Source of the DNA: Candidatus Peribacteria bacterium RIFCSPHIGHO2_02_FULL_49_16
Lineage (GTDB): Bacteria; Patescibacteriota; Gracilibacteria; Peribacterales; Peribacteraceae
Reading direction: 5' to 3'
Assembly (NCBI GenBank): GCA_001788955.1
Contig: MFXT01000026.1
Span: 3,760-67,759 of the forward strand
DNA: 64,000 nt
How positions within the stretch are numbered: position 1 is the first letter of the stretch; every line of letters starts with the position of its first letter. The notes under the pieces are model-generated. The model did no database searches. It was not told where the DNA came from and worked only from the letters and a program-made list of their open reading frames with translations. This document shows positions 29,668 through 39,460 of the stretch, piece after piece. The position numbers and the translations under genes were made by a program.

Positions 29668-29853
29668 AAGCTAACTGCCCTATAAATACACAAAATGGTA
29701 TCACACTCTCAAAAAGAGAAATTACGATATTTACACTATATATAAATTGCATAAGCAAGTTTTGCACATAGCCGAAAAATCGGATATATGCTACAATTAT
29801 GAGATTTCCCCGAACTCGGGAAAAACTTGACAAATTAACCTTCTTATATAAGT

Positions 29854-32751
29854 ATGATATCCAAGGTGATTACACGACTTTGGTGTCACCACGCCCCTCG
29901 GTTTGCCCACGAGAGAGAGGGCAGAGAGATGTACTTCTCTCACATTCCTGCTGCACCAGCATCGGGAGAAAACCCGGAACCGCAAGAAAAACGTGCGGAA
30001 ACGCTTGAAAGCGCAGAAGAAACACCGGAACCGCAAGAAATTCCACTTTCGGTAATTGCCACACAAGGGAGAGTTGAAGAACTCATGTCACACACCGACA
30101 AGCCGGAAAAACAACAGGAAGGTCATGAAACTGTCGAAAGACCTTCGGTGTCACAACATCTTTTACGTATTGAGGAACTGATTAAGATAGTCAATATCAT
30201 TATTAATACATATCCCGAAGTAAAAGAAAAGCTCGACAGGATGACGAAATCTTTTGAAAAAGAACACAAGCAGAATATCCAACGAGCAGAAAATGCTGGC
30301 AAGGCAGAAGAGAAAGCAAAAAAGAATATGGAAAAGGCACGAAAGGCACGAGAGCAAGCGGAAAAAAAACGTGATCTCGATAGCGCCAGGGCAGTTTTTG
30401 CGAAAAAAAAAGCAGACGAAGCTCAACGTGAAGCCGACGCAGATCCCGATGATAAGATACAACAACAACGAGCGGCCTCCATTCGCGATCGGGCTGGGGA
30501 AATCGAGAAAAAGGCGCGTGTATCACAGAAGCGGGTAAAAGAAGCAGGACATGCTGAAACGTCCGCAAAGAAAGAGATGGATACAGTCATGGCGACAATC
30601 AATCAGAAGCAAGCGCGCGAAGCAGGACAGGCACAATCACGATTGTCACATCTTGAAGCAAAGCGCAAACAATGGGAGGACAATATTAGAGTCTGCAAAA
30701 ATCAACTTCCCGAATTGAAACACTGGAGAGACGAACTCAACAAATTTCAACAATGGGAGCAAAAAAAACTTCCGCCGTCAGAATTTTATCCTCTTATTCG
30801 CAATAACAATGCTATTTCTCAAAAAGAAGATCGAGATATGCCCGAAAAGTTCATCTGGAAGAGAAAGGGTGTCTCGTACGATGCTTCTGAAGAAATGAAA
30901 AAACGGGCAGTTCAAGAATGGAACAAAAAGCAAGATGAAATGCGTGCAAGGCGTCTTTTAGCATCAGCATCCACAGTGGAGGATTCACAGTGGGAGACAC
31001 TTTCAAACGAACAAAAGAACGACATTATTCAGAGGATGAATACGGCGGTGGATCTTGATGCCATCCTCAATGAATGGGATGCGCGCATCAATGCATGGGA
31101 AGGACCAATGAATGCTTTCTTGAAAGAAATCAATGAAGTGGAATCGGCAGAAGAAAATGAAAAAGAAGGAGGAATAACTTTCTGGTATGGATCAGTGTAC
31201 CTCATGGATTTTGTGAAGGTCTTCATGGCACTCAAAAAATGGGGCGAAGCCCAGAAGAAAGGCTTTCAGGAAGAGATGGAATCCAGCGCCATCGATATGG
31301 CAAGCTGGTTTGCCGGACATATTGGCAGTGATCGGGCAAAACAAATTCTTGAACGAGGGCGAGAATCAGAATTGAAAAAACAAGTCAATGAGTACAAAGA
31401 GACATTGCAAAATACGACATTTGATCAACTTTTTCCCGATGGAATATTGTCAGCTGAACATCCGGCGCGCAATATGGCAAAGTTGGAGCTTGCAGCAAGT
31501 AAAGGCTGGTTGCATGATCTGGATCCTCAATCACAATCGGTTTTCGGAACCCCGATTCATGAATTACTTCCAAAGGCGTGGTCTGAATTTCAGAAAACGG
31601 AATATGTAGAATCTCTTATTATACAAAATATAGATGGGTATGAAAAACAGAAAAAAAATGGACTCGAGAAAACAAAAAGCACATGTACACACATCTTCGA
31701 AGCAATGCCTCTCATCGAGAGGTACATACGTTCCAAAAACTACGGATCGGCCATAGGAGCCATACAATGGATCGCACAAGAAAAAGTAGATGTCGGAGAA
31801 TCATCCGCATGGTGCATGACAACGCTTCTGCGCATGCTCGATGAAAACGAAGATTTTAGAAAATACGCATCCGAATCACTATTCAGTGATATAGGAAAGA
31901 TTATTCAGGGATTTCCAGAAAAAACATTGCTGACATTTCACTTAAAACGATCTCTGCTGGAAAAGTATGCCAAGGATCAAAATAAAGAGTATTTAGAAGC
32001 AAACTTCCCTCCTGCAAAAGTAATAACAACAATTCGTGATATAATCAACACATACGGTGTCAATGAAGATTCTGTATTAAAAGGAAATAATTTGGTAAAA
32101 CTTGAAGAAGGAATACGCAGATTGACAGATGAAAAAGGAAAGTCACTATCCGAACATGAACATGAGGAACTGCGAAGAACAATGATTCTAGATGCTGCCG
32201 TAGCAAAAGTACTCGCGGGTCAGGTCATTCTCTTGAAAAATGGTAAGGCTCTCGACATTAACAATGACGAAGATCCGCTATATGGGAGCCATATATTCAA
32301 GGAATACCGAACATACATGGGCGAAACCGATAAAGAATATGGATTATCCATAGAAAAAGCTGCGGAAGAACACTTCAGTACAATGAATGAAGGAAAATGG
32401 ATGCCGAGGATTCTTATGACAAAATTATTTGCTGTGGGAGGAGTAGGAACAAGTACAGAATTACGCTATCAAGCTGCTGCACTAAACTTTCTGAAGTCGA
32501 TAGCAGAAGAATACTGGGAAAAGAAAAAGTATGTAGAGAATGGATCGTTAGATTCTCGTGCTCTACAAACATACGAGAATGAAATTGGTGAACGTATAGA
32601 ATATGCAACAATGGCACTCCGACGGACTAATCAAACACATCTCATCGACCAATTGCTCACTAAAAGTGATCCACAAAAACCAAATATTCCCCATTTTTTC
32701 GTTCAAAGAATCAAAGAAAGTAGTCGACATGACGCAAATAAATTCAACTAA
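29854..32751 (+). CDS. Large (about 940-965 aa) hypothetical protein with extended N-terminal coiled coil
   Basis: Long ORF; highly charged Lys/Glu/Ala heptad-like region; no obvious signal or TM; start may be the internal ATG at 29929. Confidence 0.75.
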   Translation: MISKVITRLWCHHAPRFAHEREGREMYFSHIPAAPASGENPEPQEKRAETLESAEETPEPQEIPLSVIATQGRVEELMSHTDKPEKQQEGHETVERPSVSQHLLRIEELIKIVNIIINTYPEVKEKLDRMTKSFEKEHKQNIQRAENAGKAEEKAKKNMEKARKAREQAEKKRDLDSARAVFAKKKADEAQREADADPDDKIQQQRAASIRDRAGEIEKKARVSQKRVKEAGHAETSAKKEMDTVMATINQKQAREAGQAQSRLSHLEAKRKQWEDNIRVCKNQLPELKHWRDELNKFQQWEQKKLPPSEFYPLIRNNNAISQKEDRDMPEKFIWKRKGVSYDASEEMKKRAVQEWNKKQDEMRARRLLASASTVEDSQWETLSNEQKNDIIQRMNTAVDLDAILNEWDARINAWEGPMNAFLKEINEVESAEENEKEGGITFWYGSVYLMDFVKVFMALKKWGEAQKKGFQEEMESSAIDMASWFAGHIGSDRAKQILERGRESELKKQVNEYKETLQNTTFDQLFPDGILSAEHPARNMAKLELAASKGWLHDLDPQSQSVFGTPIHELLPKAWSEFQKTEYVESLIIQNIDGYEKQKKNGLEKTKSTCTHIFEAMPLIERYIRSKNYGSAIGAIQWIAQEKVDVGESSAWCMTTLLRMLDENEDFRKYASESLFSDIGKIIQGFPEKTLLTFHLKRSLLEKYAKDQNKEYLEANFPPAKVITTIRDIINTYGVNEDSVLKGNNLVKLEEGIRRLTDEKGKSLSEHEHEELRRTMILDAAVAKVLAGQVILLKNGKALDINNDEDPLYGSHIFKEYRTYMGETDKEYGLSIEKAAEEHFSTMNEGKWMPRILMTKLFAVGGVGTSTELRYQAAALNFLKSIAEEYWEKKKYVENGSLDSRALQTYENEIGERIEYATMALRRTNQTHLIDQLLTKSDPQKPNIPHFFVQRIKESSRHDANKFN

Positions 32752-32784
32752 AATCTTTGCGTGTTTCTCTCTACACTGTTCCAC

Positions 32785-33216
32785 ATGTTCTGCGTCCCCA
32801 TCCACCGCCTCGACCAAACACTCCCTCTTCCACTTTATTCAAGCAAAGGCGCGGTGGCCTTTGATCTGTACGCACGGGAGGAAACCATCATTGAACCGCA
32901 GGAAATCGGCCTTGTTCCGGGCAATATCATCGTCGAAATTCCGGAAGGATACGCGCTTTTTCTTGCTCCCCGTTCCTCCCTCCCGAGAAAAAAAGCACTG
33001 ATCTTCCCTCATAGTATTGGCATTGTTGATCAGGACTTTTGCGGACCGGAGGATGAAATAATGATGCAGGTCTATAACATCGGCAAAGATCCCGTTACCA
33101 TCGAGCGCGGCGAGCGCATTGCCCAAGGCGTGTTTGTCAAAATGGAACGGGCGCAGTGGAAAGAGGTTGCACAGGTCAATGCAGCAACACGAGGAGGATT
33201 TGGATCTACAGGATAA
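32785..33216 (+). CDS. dut: dUTP diphosphatase
   Basis: AVAFDLYA, APRSSLPRK, GIVDQDFCGPEDEI, GERIAQ, RGGFGSTG. Confidence 0.9.
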   Translation: MFCVPIHRLDQTLPLPLYSSKGAVAFDLYAREETIIEPQEIGLVPGNIIVEIPEGYALFLAPRSSLPRKKALIFPHSIGIVDQDFCGPEDEIMMQVYNIGKDPVTIERGERIAQGVFVKMERAQWKEVAQVNAATRGGFGSTG

Positions 33217-33235
33217 TACAAAGATCGATTCCTCT

Positions 33236-34486
33236 TCACTTTCCAAGTTTTTTGCGCATAAATGCCGGAACCTCCAGTTCCTCTTCACGTGATTGTGAAC
33301 GGGAAGAATCGTCTTTTGGTAGCGACTGTTGTCTCCCTTGTCGTTCCTGATATTGTAATTCTGCCAATTTACTCTGCATACCTCCTTCAGCACCATTCTT
33401 CAAATGTCGTTGTATAGGTGTGGAAAGCATGGGTGACGATGATGTTTCCTGTGCATCGAATCCCGTTGCGATCACCGTACACTTCACCTGTCCCGTGTAA
33501 TTATCGTCAATCACCGCTCCAAAGATGACGTTGGCCTCTGGTGCTGCGGTTTCCGTGACAATACGCGCCGCTTCATCCACCTCAAACATCGAGAGATCCG
33601 TTCCGCCGGTAACATTGAAAAGAATGCCCTGCGCGCCATTGATGGAGAGCTCGAGGAGCGGACTGTCAATTGCGGCACGCGCCGCCTCCGCTGCCCGGCT
33701 GTCGCCCGTTCCGTAGCCGATTCCCATAAGCGCCGTACCGGCATCCTGCATCACCGATTTGACATCCGCAAAGTCTACGTTCACGAGTCCGTGCTGGGTA
33801 ATCAAGCTCGAAATACCTTCGATGGCATGTTGCAAGACTTCATCCACCACTTCAAATGCTTCTGTAAGTGGTGTTGTTTTGTCTATTAATGAGAGAATTC
33901 TGTCGTTCGGGATCGTAATAAGCGTATCCACTTTTCCTTTCAGATTTTCCAATGCATCCTCCGCGTTCTTCTTGCGCTTAAAACCTTCAAAACTGAATGG
34001 CTTCGTCACAACACCCACGGTCAATATGCCCATACTGCGTGCAAGCTCTGCAATGATGGGAAGACTTCCGCTTCCTGTTCCCCCGCCAAGACCGGCAGTA
34101 ATAAAGAGCATATCGGTTCCTTCAAGCTCGGCTTTGATCTGTTCCGTGCTCTCTTCTGCCGCACGTTTGCCAATATCCGGATTCGATCCGGCACCCAGTC
34201 CGCGCGTTGTTCCCCGACCGATGGTGATCTTATGACTTGCAGGATTGTGGTAGAGCGACTGCACATCGGTATTGGCAACCACAAAATCCACACCGTGTAT
34301 TTTGGCACTCACCATTCGGGCAACTGCATTACACCCGCCACCACCTGCACCAAGAACACGAATTGTCGCTCCTGCGAACATATCCGGACGCACCTCACGG
34401 GAAGAATCTTGTGCATCATCCCCGGAAGCAGAGGAAGATGACTTTTGCTGTTGACCAGAGAAGAGAGAACGAAATGTATCAGACAT
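33236..34486 (-). CDS. ftsZ: Cell division protein FtsZ
   Basis: IRVLGAGGGGCNAVARM, GLGGGTGSGSLPI, C-terminal VPAFMRKKLGK. Confidence 0.97.
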   Translation of the reverse strand: MSDTFRSLFSGQQQKSSSSASGDDAQDSSREVRPDMFAGATIRVLGAGGGGCNAVARMVSAKIHGVDFVVANTDVQSLYHNPASHKITIGRGTTRGLGAGSNPDIGKRAAEESTEQIKAELEGTDMLFITAGLGGGTGSGSLPIIAELARSMGILTVGVVTKPFSFEGFKRKKNAEDALENLKGKVDTLITIPNDRILSLIDKTTPLTEAFEVVDEVLQHAIEGISSLITQHGLVNVDFADVKSVMQDAGTALMGIGYGTGDSRAAEAARAAIDSPLLELSINGAQGILFNVTGGTDLSMFEVDEAARIVTETAAPEANVIFGAVIDDNYTGQVKCTVIATGFDAQETSSSPMLSTPIQRHLKNGAEGGMQSKLAELQYQERQGRQQSLPKDDSSRSQSREEELEVPAFMRKKLGK

Positions 34487-34507
34487 AGGTAAAAAGAGAA
34501 TAAAGAC

Positions 34508-35740
34508 TCAAGGTAAAAGGCTGCGAAACCACGTACCAACTTGTTGCGCGACTTTCTTCATGCGTACTCCGCCTTCCATCGAAAAATACTGACCTTCCCG
34601 TGCTCCCCACACAAGCGCTCCCAATGCCGTCGCATACGCAGGATCATCAACTTTTTCAATGACACCGCCCACCTCGACAGGAAAACCTATTTGTACAGGC
34701 AAACCAAGGGTATCACGCGCGAGTTCAAGCACTCCCGGCGCTTTCACTGCTGCTCCGGTAAGCACCATTCCCGCCGGCAACATGCCACTGCAGCCAATGC
34801 GGTTGAGCTCATCTTTTATGAGAGAAAAGATTTCAAAGTATCGCGCCTGCATGATCTCCGCCATGTAGCGCTTGCTCACGGTTTGAGTGTCGGTGCGACT
34901 CACTGATGAGAGATCGATCATCTCCCTCTCCCCGATCTCTTGGGGAAGTACGGAACCATGCTCCAGCTTCATACGTTCAGCAGTATCCACAGAGGTACGA
35001 AGACCGATGGCAATATCATTCGTGACACTCTCGCCGCCGACAGGCAAACACATGGAATGTAAAATCGTCCCCTCTTCAAAGATCGCCATACTCGTACACC
35101 CGGCACCGATATCCACCACAACCACACCAAGTTCTTTCTGACGTTTCGTGAGAACTGCTTCACCAACAGCAATAGCCGCCGGCACGATGCCATCGACATC
35201 CACGCCGGTTTGATCGATGCACTTTTCCAGATTTTTCACATGCTGCACATGCCCCGTGATAATATGTGCCTCAACTTCCAGACGAATCCCTGTCATTCCC
35301 ACCGGATTTTTGATGCCACGTTGTTCATCGACAGCATACGATTTCGGCTCGATATGAAGAATGCGACGATTGGCAGGAATACTTACCGCCTGCGATGCTT
35401 CCAGTACTCTCGCAACATCATCAACACCGACTTCTCCTCCGGATACGGCAATAACTCCACGACTATCGAATGCTTCGATATACGAACCATTCATGCCGAC
35501 AAACACTCGATTCACGGGCACTCCGGCCATACGCTCCGCATCTTCTAAGGAAGACACGATGTTATGAACAAGTTCTTCGACATCGATAACCTGTCCTCTG
35601 CGCATACCAAGAGATGGAGAAATACCCACCCCAATGACACTGGGAACAATGCGGTCACGTTCCCCGTCAGCAACGGCAACAATAGTGCGTATTTTGGCGC
35701 TTCCTACATCAAGGCTGGCCAACACGCGTTCTTTTGGCAT
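34508..35740 (-). CDS. ftsA: Cell division protein FtsA
   Basis: LASLDVGSAKIRTIV, VVVDIGAGCTSMAIF, C-terminal amphipathic tail. Confidence 0.93.
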   Translation of the reverse strand: MPKERVLASLDVGSAKIRTIVAVADGERDRIVPSVIGVGISPSLGMRRGQVIDVEELVHNIVSSLEDAERMAGVPVNRVFVGMNGSYIEAFDSRGVIAVSGGEVGVDDVARVLEASQAVSIPANRRILHIEPKSYAVDEQRGIKNPVGMTGIRLEVEAHIITGHVQHVKNLEKCIDQTGVDVDGIVPAAIAVGEAVLTKRQKELGVVVVDIGAGCTSMAIFEEGTILHSMCLPVGGESVTNDIAIGLRTSVDTAERMKLEHGSVLPQEIGEREMIDLSSVSRTDTQTVSKRYMAEIMQARYFEIFSLIKDELNRIGCSGMLPAGMVLTGAAVKAPGVLELARDTLGLPVQIGFPVEVGGVIEKVDDPAYATALGALVWGAREGQYFSMEGGVRMKKVAQQVGTWFRSLLP

Positions 35741-35844
35741 ACAAAATAAAGAAGAAGAGAATAATGAGATGGTGATCAGTCTACGTTTTTTAAAGGAAAT
35801 ACCGCAAGAGGAAAATGTTCATCTTTAGTACTCAACATCTATGC

Positions 35845-35869
35845 TTCTGAATAGTTTTTCTATTCAGAA
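35845..35869. repeat. Perfect 10-bp hairpin in the ftsA upstream intergenic region
   Basis: TTCTGAATAG-ttttt-CTATTCAGAA; no adjacent U tract. Confidence 0.75.
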
Positions 35870-35952
35870 TATAGAAGAAGAGAAAGCGTGGAACCCATCA
35901 TGGAAGCATAGTTATTTTCTTCATAAAAACACATGTTCACAAAATATACTCA

Positions 35953-36903
35953 TTAGGAGAAAAGCATCATTTGTCCCGGATGTTCTTCCTGCAATTGCGA
36001 TGTTTCAAAAGAAAATACGCTCTTCCCAAAGGGAGTTTTGAGAAGTTCCTGAAAACGTTTCGAAAGAAGTGTGAATTCGCATGCGCGAAAGAAACTCAAT
36101 ACGTTCTCTGCATGAAGATGATGTAAGGACAGCGAATCCAACGAGTGTTCCGGAGGAATATCATCAACGAGTCTTGCCATGCGTTGACAAAAAAAAGCTT
36201 GTTCTTTTCCGTTTTGCAGCTTCTCGCGTTCTGTCGGTCGCAGATCATTCAGATGCGCATACACCTCTTCAAGCGAGCCGTACTTCTGTAAAAGTTTTAC
36301 AGCAGTCTTCTGGCCAATACCACGCACTCCCGGCAAGTTATCCGATGAATCACCGGCGAGTCCCTTCCATGCCGGCACCTGATCAGGGGTGATGCCAAAT
36401 TTATGCTTCACCTCGTCAGGACCCAATCGCTCTACTTGTTGATATCCTTTGTGAGGAATAACGATACATACCGTATCGCTTGCAAGCTGAAGAACGTCCC
36501 GGTCTCCACTGATAATGCTCACACGCATGCCGCCTTTGACCCCCGTCCGCGCGTAACTTGCAAGTAAATCGTCAGCCTCATATTTCTTATGCGATGTATG
36601 TATAAAAGAAAACGCATCAATGCATTCCATGATCAAGGGAATTTGTGCATAAAAATCATCCGGCGTTTCGGCACGCCCTTTCTTATATTCGACATACTCT
36701 TTGTGACGGAATGTTTCTTCTCCCAGATCGAAGCAAAAAAGAAGCGCATCCGGTTCTTCTTGTTTCAGTAGCGAAATAATTATCGAAGCAAAGCCAAAAA
36801 CCGCATTCACTTGCGTACCATCCCTTTTTGAGAGTGTTCGTGGAATCGCCCAGTAAGCTCTATACATAAGGTGATGGCCATCAACGAGAACAAGGTGTTT
36901 CAT
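35953..36903 (-). CDS. 5'-3' exonuclease (Pol I N-terminal-like)
   Basis: MKHLVLVDGHHLMYRAYWAIP, YEADDLLASYA, GLAGDSSDNLPGVRGIGQKTAVKLL. Confidence 0.93.
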   Translation of the reverse strand: MKHLVLVDGHHLMYRAYWAIPRTLSKRDGTQVNAVFGFASIIISLLKQEEPDALLFCFDLGEETFRHKEYVEYKKGRAETPDDFYAQIPLIMECIDAFSFIHTSHKKYEADDLLASYARTGVKGGMRVSIISGDRDVLQLASDTVCIVIPHKGYQQVERLGPDEVKHKFGITPDQVPAWKGLAGDSSDNLPGVRGIGQKTAVKLLQKYGSLEEVYAHLNDLRPTEREKLQNGKEQAFFCQRMARLVDDIPPEHSLDSLSLHHLHAENVLSFFRACEFTLLSKRFQELLKTPFGKSVFSFETSQLQEEHPGQMMLFS

Positions 36904-36907
36904 GCGT

Positions 36908-36943
36908 GGGATAGAGATTATACGATATAGGGTATAGGAGCTT
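36908..36943. repeat. 7-bp repeat tract upstream of the exonuclease
   Basis: Reverse complement CCTATAC CCTATAT CGTATAA TCTCTATC. Confidence 0.5.
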
Positions 36944-36980
36944 CCAAAAATAGGTATTTTCCTGTATAATGAGGAGATAC

Positions 36981-37553
36981 ATGAAAAATCCACTCATGCT
37001 AGAAACGAAGGTGCAGAAGAAGATAGAGCTCCAATCTGGGCTCGGCTGGCCCATCGAACCGCGACTTCCTCTTCTCTGTATTCCCACCGAACTCACCGAG
37101 GATAAAGGAGCTTCCCTTTTTCAGAGTGTTCTTCCCGGTCTTCTTTCTCTTCCCCTTCAAATTCTTGTCCGTGGCTGTGGACGTGAGTCCTATGGCAATT
37201 ATATTTCGAAAGTACAGAAAGAATACGAGCACAAAATCGCGATTATTCCTAATACAGAAGAGGCTCTGCAAAACATGCATGCGGCGGCGGATATGGCATT
37301 GTTCTGTTCTGATCCTGATGGACTTCCGGAACTTTCCGCATGCTTAAAAGCAGGCATCGTTCCCATCACTTCAGAGACACAGGCGCTTGATGACTACAAT
37401 CCTCTCCAGGAAAGCGGTACCGCTTTCTTCTTTACAGAAAAAACTCCTTGGCACTGCTTTGCTGCCATTACCCGCGCAACAGAAACATATCGCTTCCCTT
37501 TCGATTGGAAGACGATTCAGAAGGAGTGTATGCGAAATACATGGCAGAATTAG
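36981..37553 (+). CDS. Stand-alone glycogen/starch synthase (GT5)-like C-terminal domain
   Basis: KKIELQSGLGWPIEPRLPLLCIPTELTEDKG, SDPDGLPELSACLKAGIVPI, NPLQESGTAFFF; no N-terminal GT5 half. Confidence 0.6.
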   Translation: MKNPLMLETKVQKKIELQSGLGWPIEPRLPLLCIPTELTEDKGASLFQSVLPGLLSLPLQILVRGCGRESYGNYISKVQKEYEHKIAIIPNTEEALQNMHAAADMALFCSDPDGLPELSACLKAGIVPITSETQALDDYNPLQESGTAFFFTEKTPWHCFAAITRATETYRFPFDWKTIQKECMRNTWQN

Positions 37554-38200
37554 AGTAATTTATTACGAGAGAGTGTACGGATGTGCTCACGAAGAGTCAT
37601 GATGACACGTTCTTTTTGTTTCTCTGCAACATGTTCCGGTTTCGCCCTGTCGATAATGAAAAGCAATGCGGCATGGACATCTTTTTGGAGAGCCTTTGTC
37701 CATGAGAGATCATGACCTTGCCGCTCGGTGAGAAACATTCGCAGCGCATCTTGGGGGCAAGATGTACGAAAAAAGAGCAGTGCACGTTTATAGAATGCCT
37801 CACGATCGAAAGGAAGACGCTCTTTGTAACAAAGTTCACCAATCAGTCTATATGTATCCTGCATTTCATCGAGGATATGCAACGATTCAAAATATTCTGT
37901 TTTTTCTTTGCGTCCTTGCGGGGACATCATTGTCCCAGGATCGTAATACGATTCCCACTCTCTCTTTTTGCATGTTAAACATTCCAAAATATCGCGCACT
38001 GCGCCCGATGGCAGGTTTTCTCCACGCATGCCTGTGGAATGAATGGTCATCAAACGAATAAGAGCATGAGGAGGATAATTCCATGCCCATGCATGAAAAT
38101 CATCATGACGCTCAATACGCACATTCGACAGATTTTGCTTTTTTGGAGATCCTCCACGTGAACTGGGGATATTATGATGCATATTTGTTTTTTGCTTCAT
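37550..38200 (-). CDS. Hypothetical protein with CxxC
   Basis: ORF only; position between GT5-like and murE genes. Confidence 0.5.
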   Translation of the reverse strand: MKQKTNMHHNIPSSRGGSPKKQNLSNVRIERHDDFHAWAWNYPPHALIRLMTIHSTGMRGENLPSGAVRDILECLTCKKREWESYYDPGTMMSPQGRKEKTEYFESLHILDEMQDTYRLIGELCYKERLPFDREAFYKRALLFFRTSCPQDALRMFLTERQGHDLSWTKALQKDVHAALLFIIDRAKPEHVAEKQKERVIMTLREHIRTLSRNKLL

Positions 38201-39460
38201 AAAAAATTCATGTATGGAGAAAGGTTATGCAATATACTTGGTCGGATGATATTTGTACAAGTTCTACAAAAAGCTCTCTCACAGAGACATCCCCTTCGCA
38301 TCCTTTGGCACAGAGGAAAAACATGCTGCGCTGCACTGGCATATAGATTTCCGGCACGAAAGCTTGTCATCATCGGCATCACCGGTACGGATGGCAAAAC
38401 AACAACAGTCGGCATGCTGTCTCATATTCTTAAAGAAGCACACATCAGACATGGAGCACTCTCTACGGCATTCTTTCTTATAGGAGATACTATGGAATGG
38501 AACACGACACAAAAAACTTCTCCTTCCCCGTTCACCGTGCAACGGTTTCTCCGCCAATGCGTTACGGCGAAGTGCACGCACGCCATTCTCGAATGTTCGT
38601 CACACGGACTTGTGCAAGGGCGCCTGAACTTCATCTGGCCTACAGTCGCTGCCATCACAAACACCTCTCCCGAACATCTCGATTATCACGGCACCTTTGA
38701 ACAATACAAAAAAGACAAAGCCATCCTCTTTTATATGCTTAACGGCAAAGGTACAAAAGTCCTCAATAAAGATGATTGTAGTGATCCTCTTCTGAAGAAC
38801 ATCCCCTCTGCTCACATTCAAGAGTACTCCTATCACCTACAACCTATAACCTCTAACCTTACACTCAACATTCCCGGTTCCTTCAACATCGAAAATGCGA
38901 TGTGCGCCATCGCATGCGCCGAAGCCATCGGTGTCAATCGAGATGCAGCCATCGAGGCACTCAAAACCTTTCCCACAATCCCCGGTCGCATGGAAAAAAT
39001 CGAAGAGGGTCAGCCATTCGATGTCATCATCGACTTTACAGTGACACCGGTAGCCTATCAGAAAACTCTTTCGGCATTGTGCGCATCCCTGCCACCCGAC
39101 AAACGGCTTCTTGTCCTCACAGGAAGCTGCGGCGATCGCATGAAAGAGAAGCGACCGATTATTGGAAGAATCTGCAGTACGCTTGCCGATATCGTTGTGG
39201 TCTCCAATGAGGACCCCTACACCGAAGACCCTGAAAAGATTATTGATGACGTGATATCTGGAACCAGGGATGGCAAGGCCTCTGTCCACCGCATCATCGA
39301 TCGCACAGAAGCGATTCGCTTTCTCTTCAAAAAAGCACAGCCCGGCGATACGGTTCTCCTCTGTGGAAAAGGAAGTGACACCACCATGTGGACAAAAGAA
39401 GGACAGATTCCCTGGAATGAAAGAGAGATTGCTCGAGAACTGCTTCACCCGACTCCATGA
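38174..39460 (+). CDS. murE: Mur ligase, MurE-like (start uncertain)
   Basis: IGITGTDGKTTTVGML, ITNTSPEHLDYHGTFEQYKKDK, GSCGDRMKEKRP, NEDPYTEDP. Confidence 0.85.
   Translation: MMHICFLLHKKFMYGERLCNILGRMIFVQVLQKALSQRHPLRILWHRGKTCCAALAYRFPARKLVIIGITGTDGKTTTVGMLSHILKEAHIRHGALSTAFFLIGDTMEWNTTQKTSPSPFTVQRFLRQCVTAKCTHAILECSSHGLVQGRLNFIWPTVAAITNTSPEHLDYHGTFEQYKKDKAILFYMLNGKGTKVLNKDDCSDPLLKNIPSAHIQEYSYHLQPITSNLTLNIPGSFNIENAMCAIACAEAIGVNRDAAIEALKTFPTIPGRMEKIEEGQPFDVIIDFTVTPVAYQKTLSALCASLPPDKRLLVLTGSCGDRMKEKRPIIGRICSTLADIVVVSNEDPYTEDPEKIIDDVISGTRDGKASVHRIIDRTEAIRFLFKKAQPGDTVLLCGKGSDTTMWTKEGQIPWNEREIARELLHPTP
38829..38866. repeat. 7-bp repeat tract inside murE
   Basis: CCTATCA CCTACAA CCTATAA CCTCTAA CCTTACA, translated YHLQPITSNLT. 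Confidence 0.7.

Noticed and set aside
28964-29700. Integrated mobile element at tRNA-Val
   Set aside because: No integrase, no full attL/attR pair; fragments are only 9-12 nt
37550-38200. recO
   Set aside because: Position and size are suggestive and a CxxC is present, but no convincing RecO N-terminal OB-fold pattern; left as hypothetical
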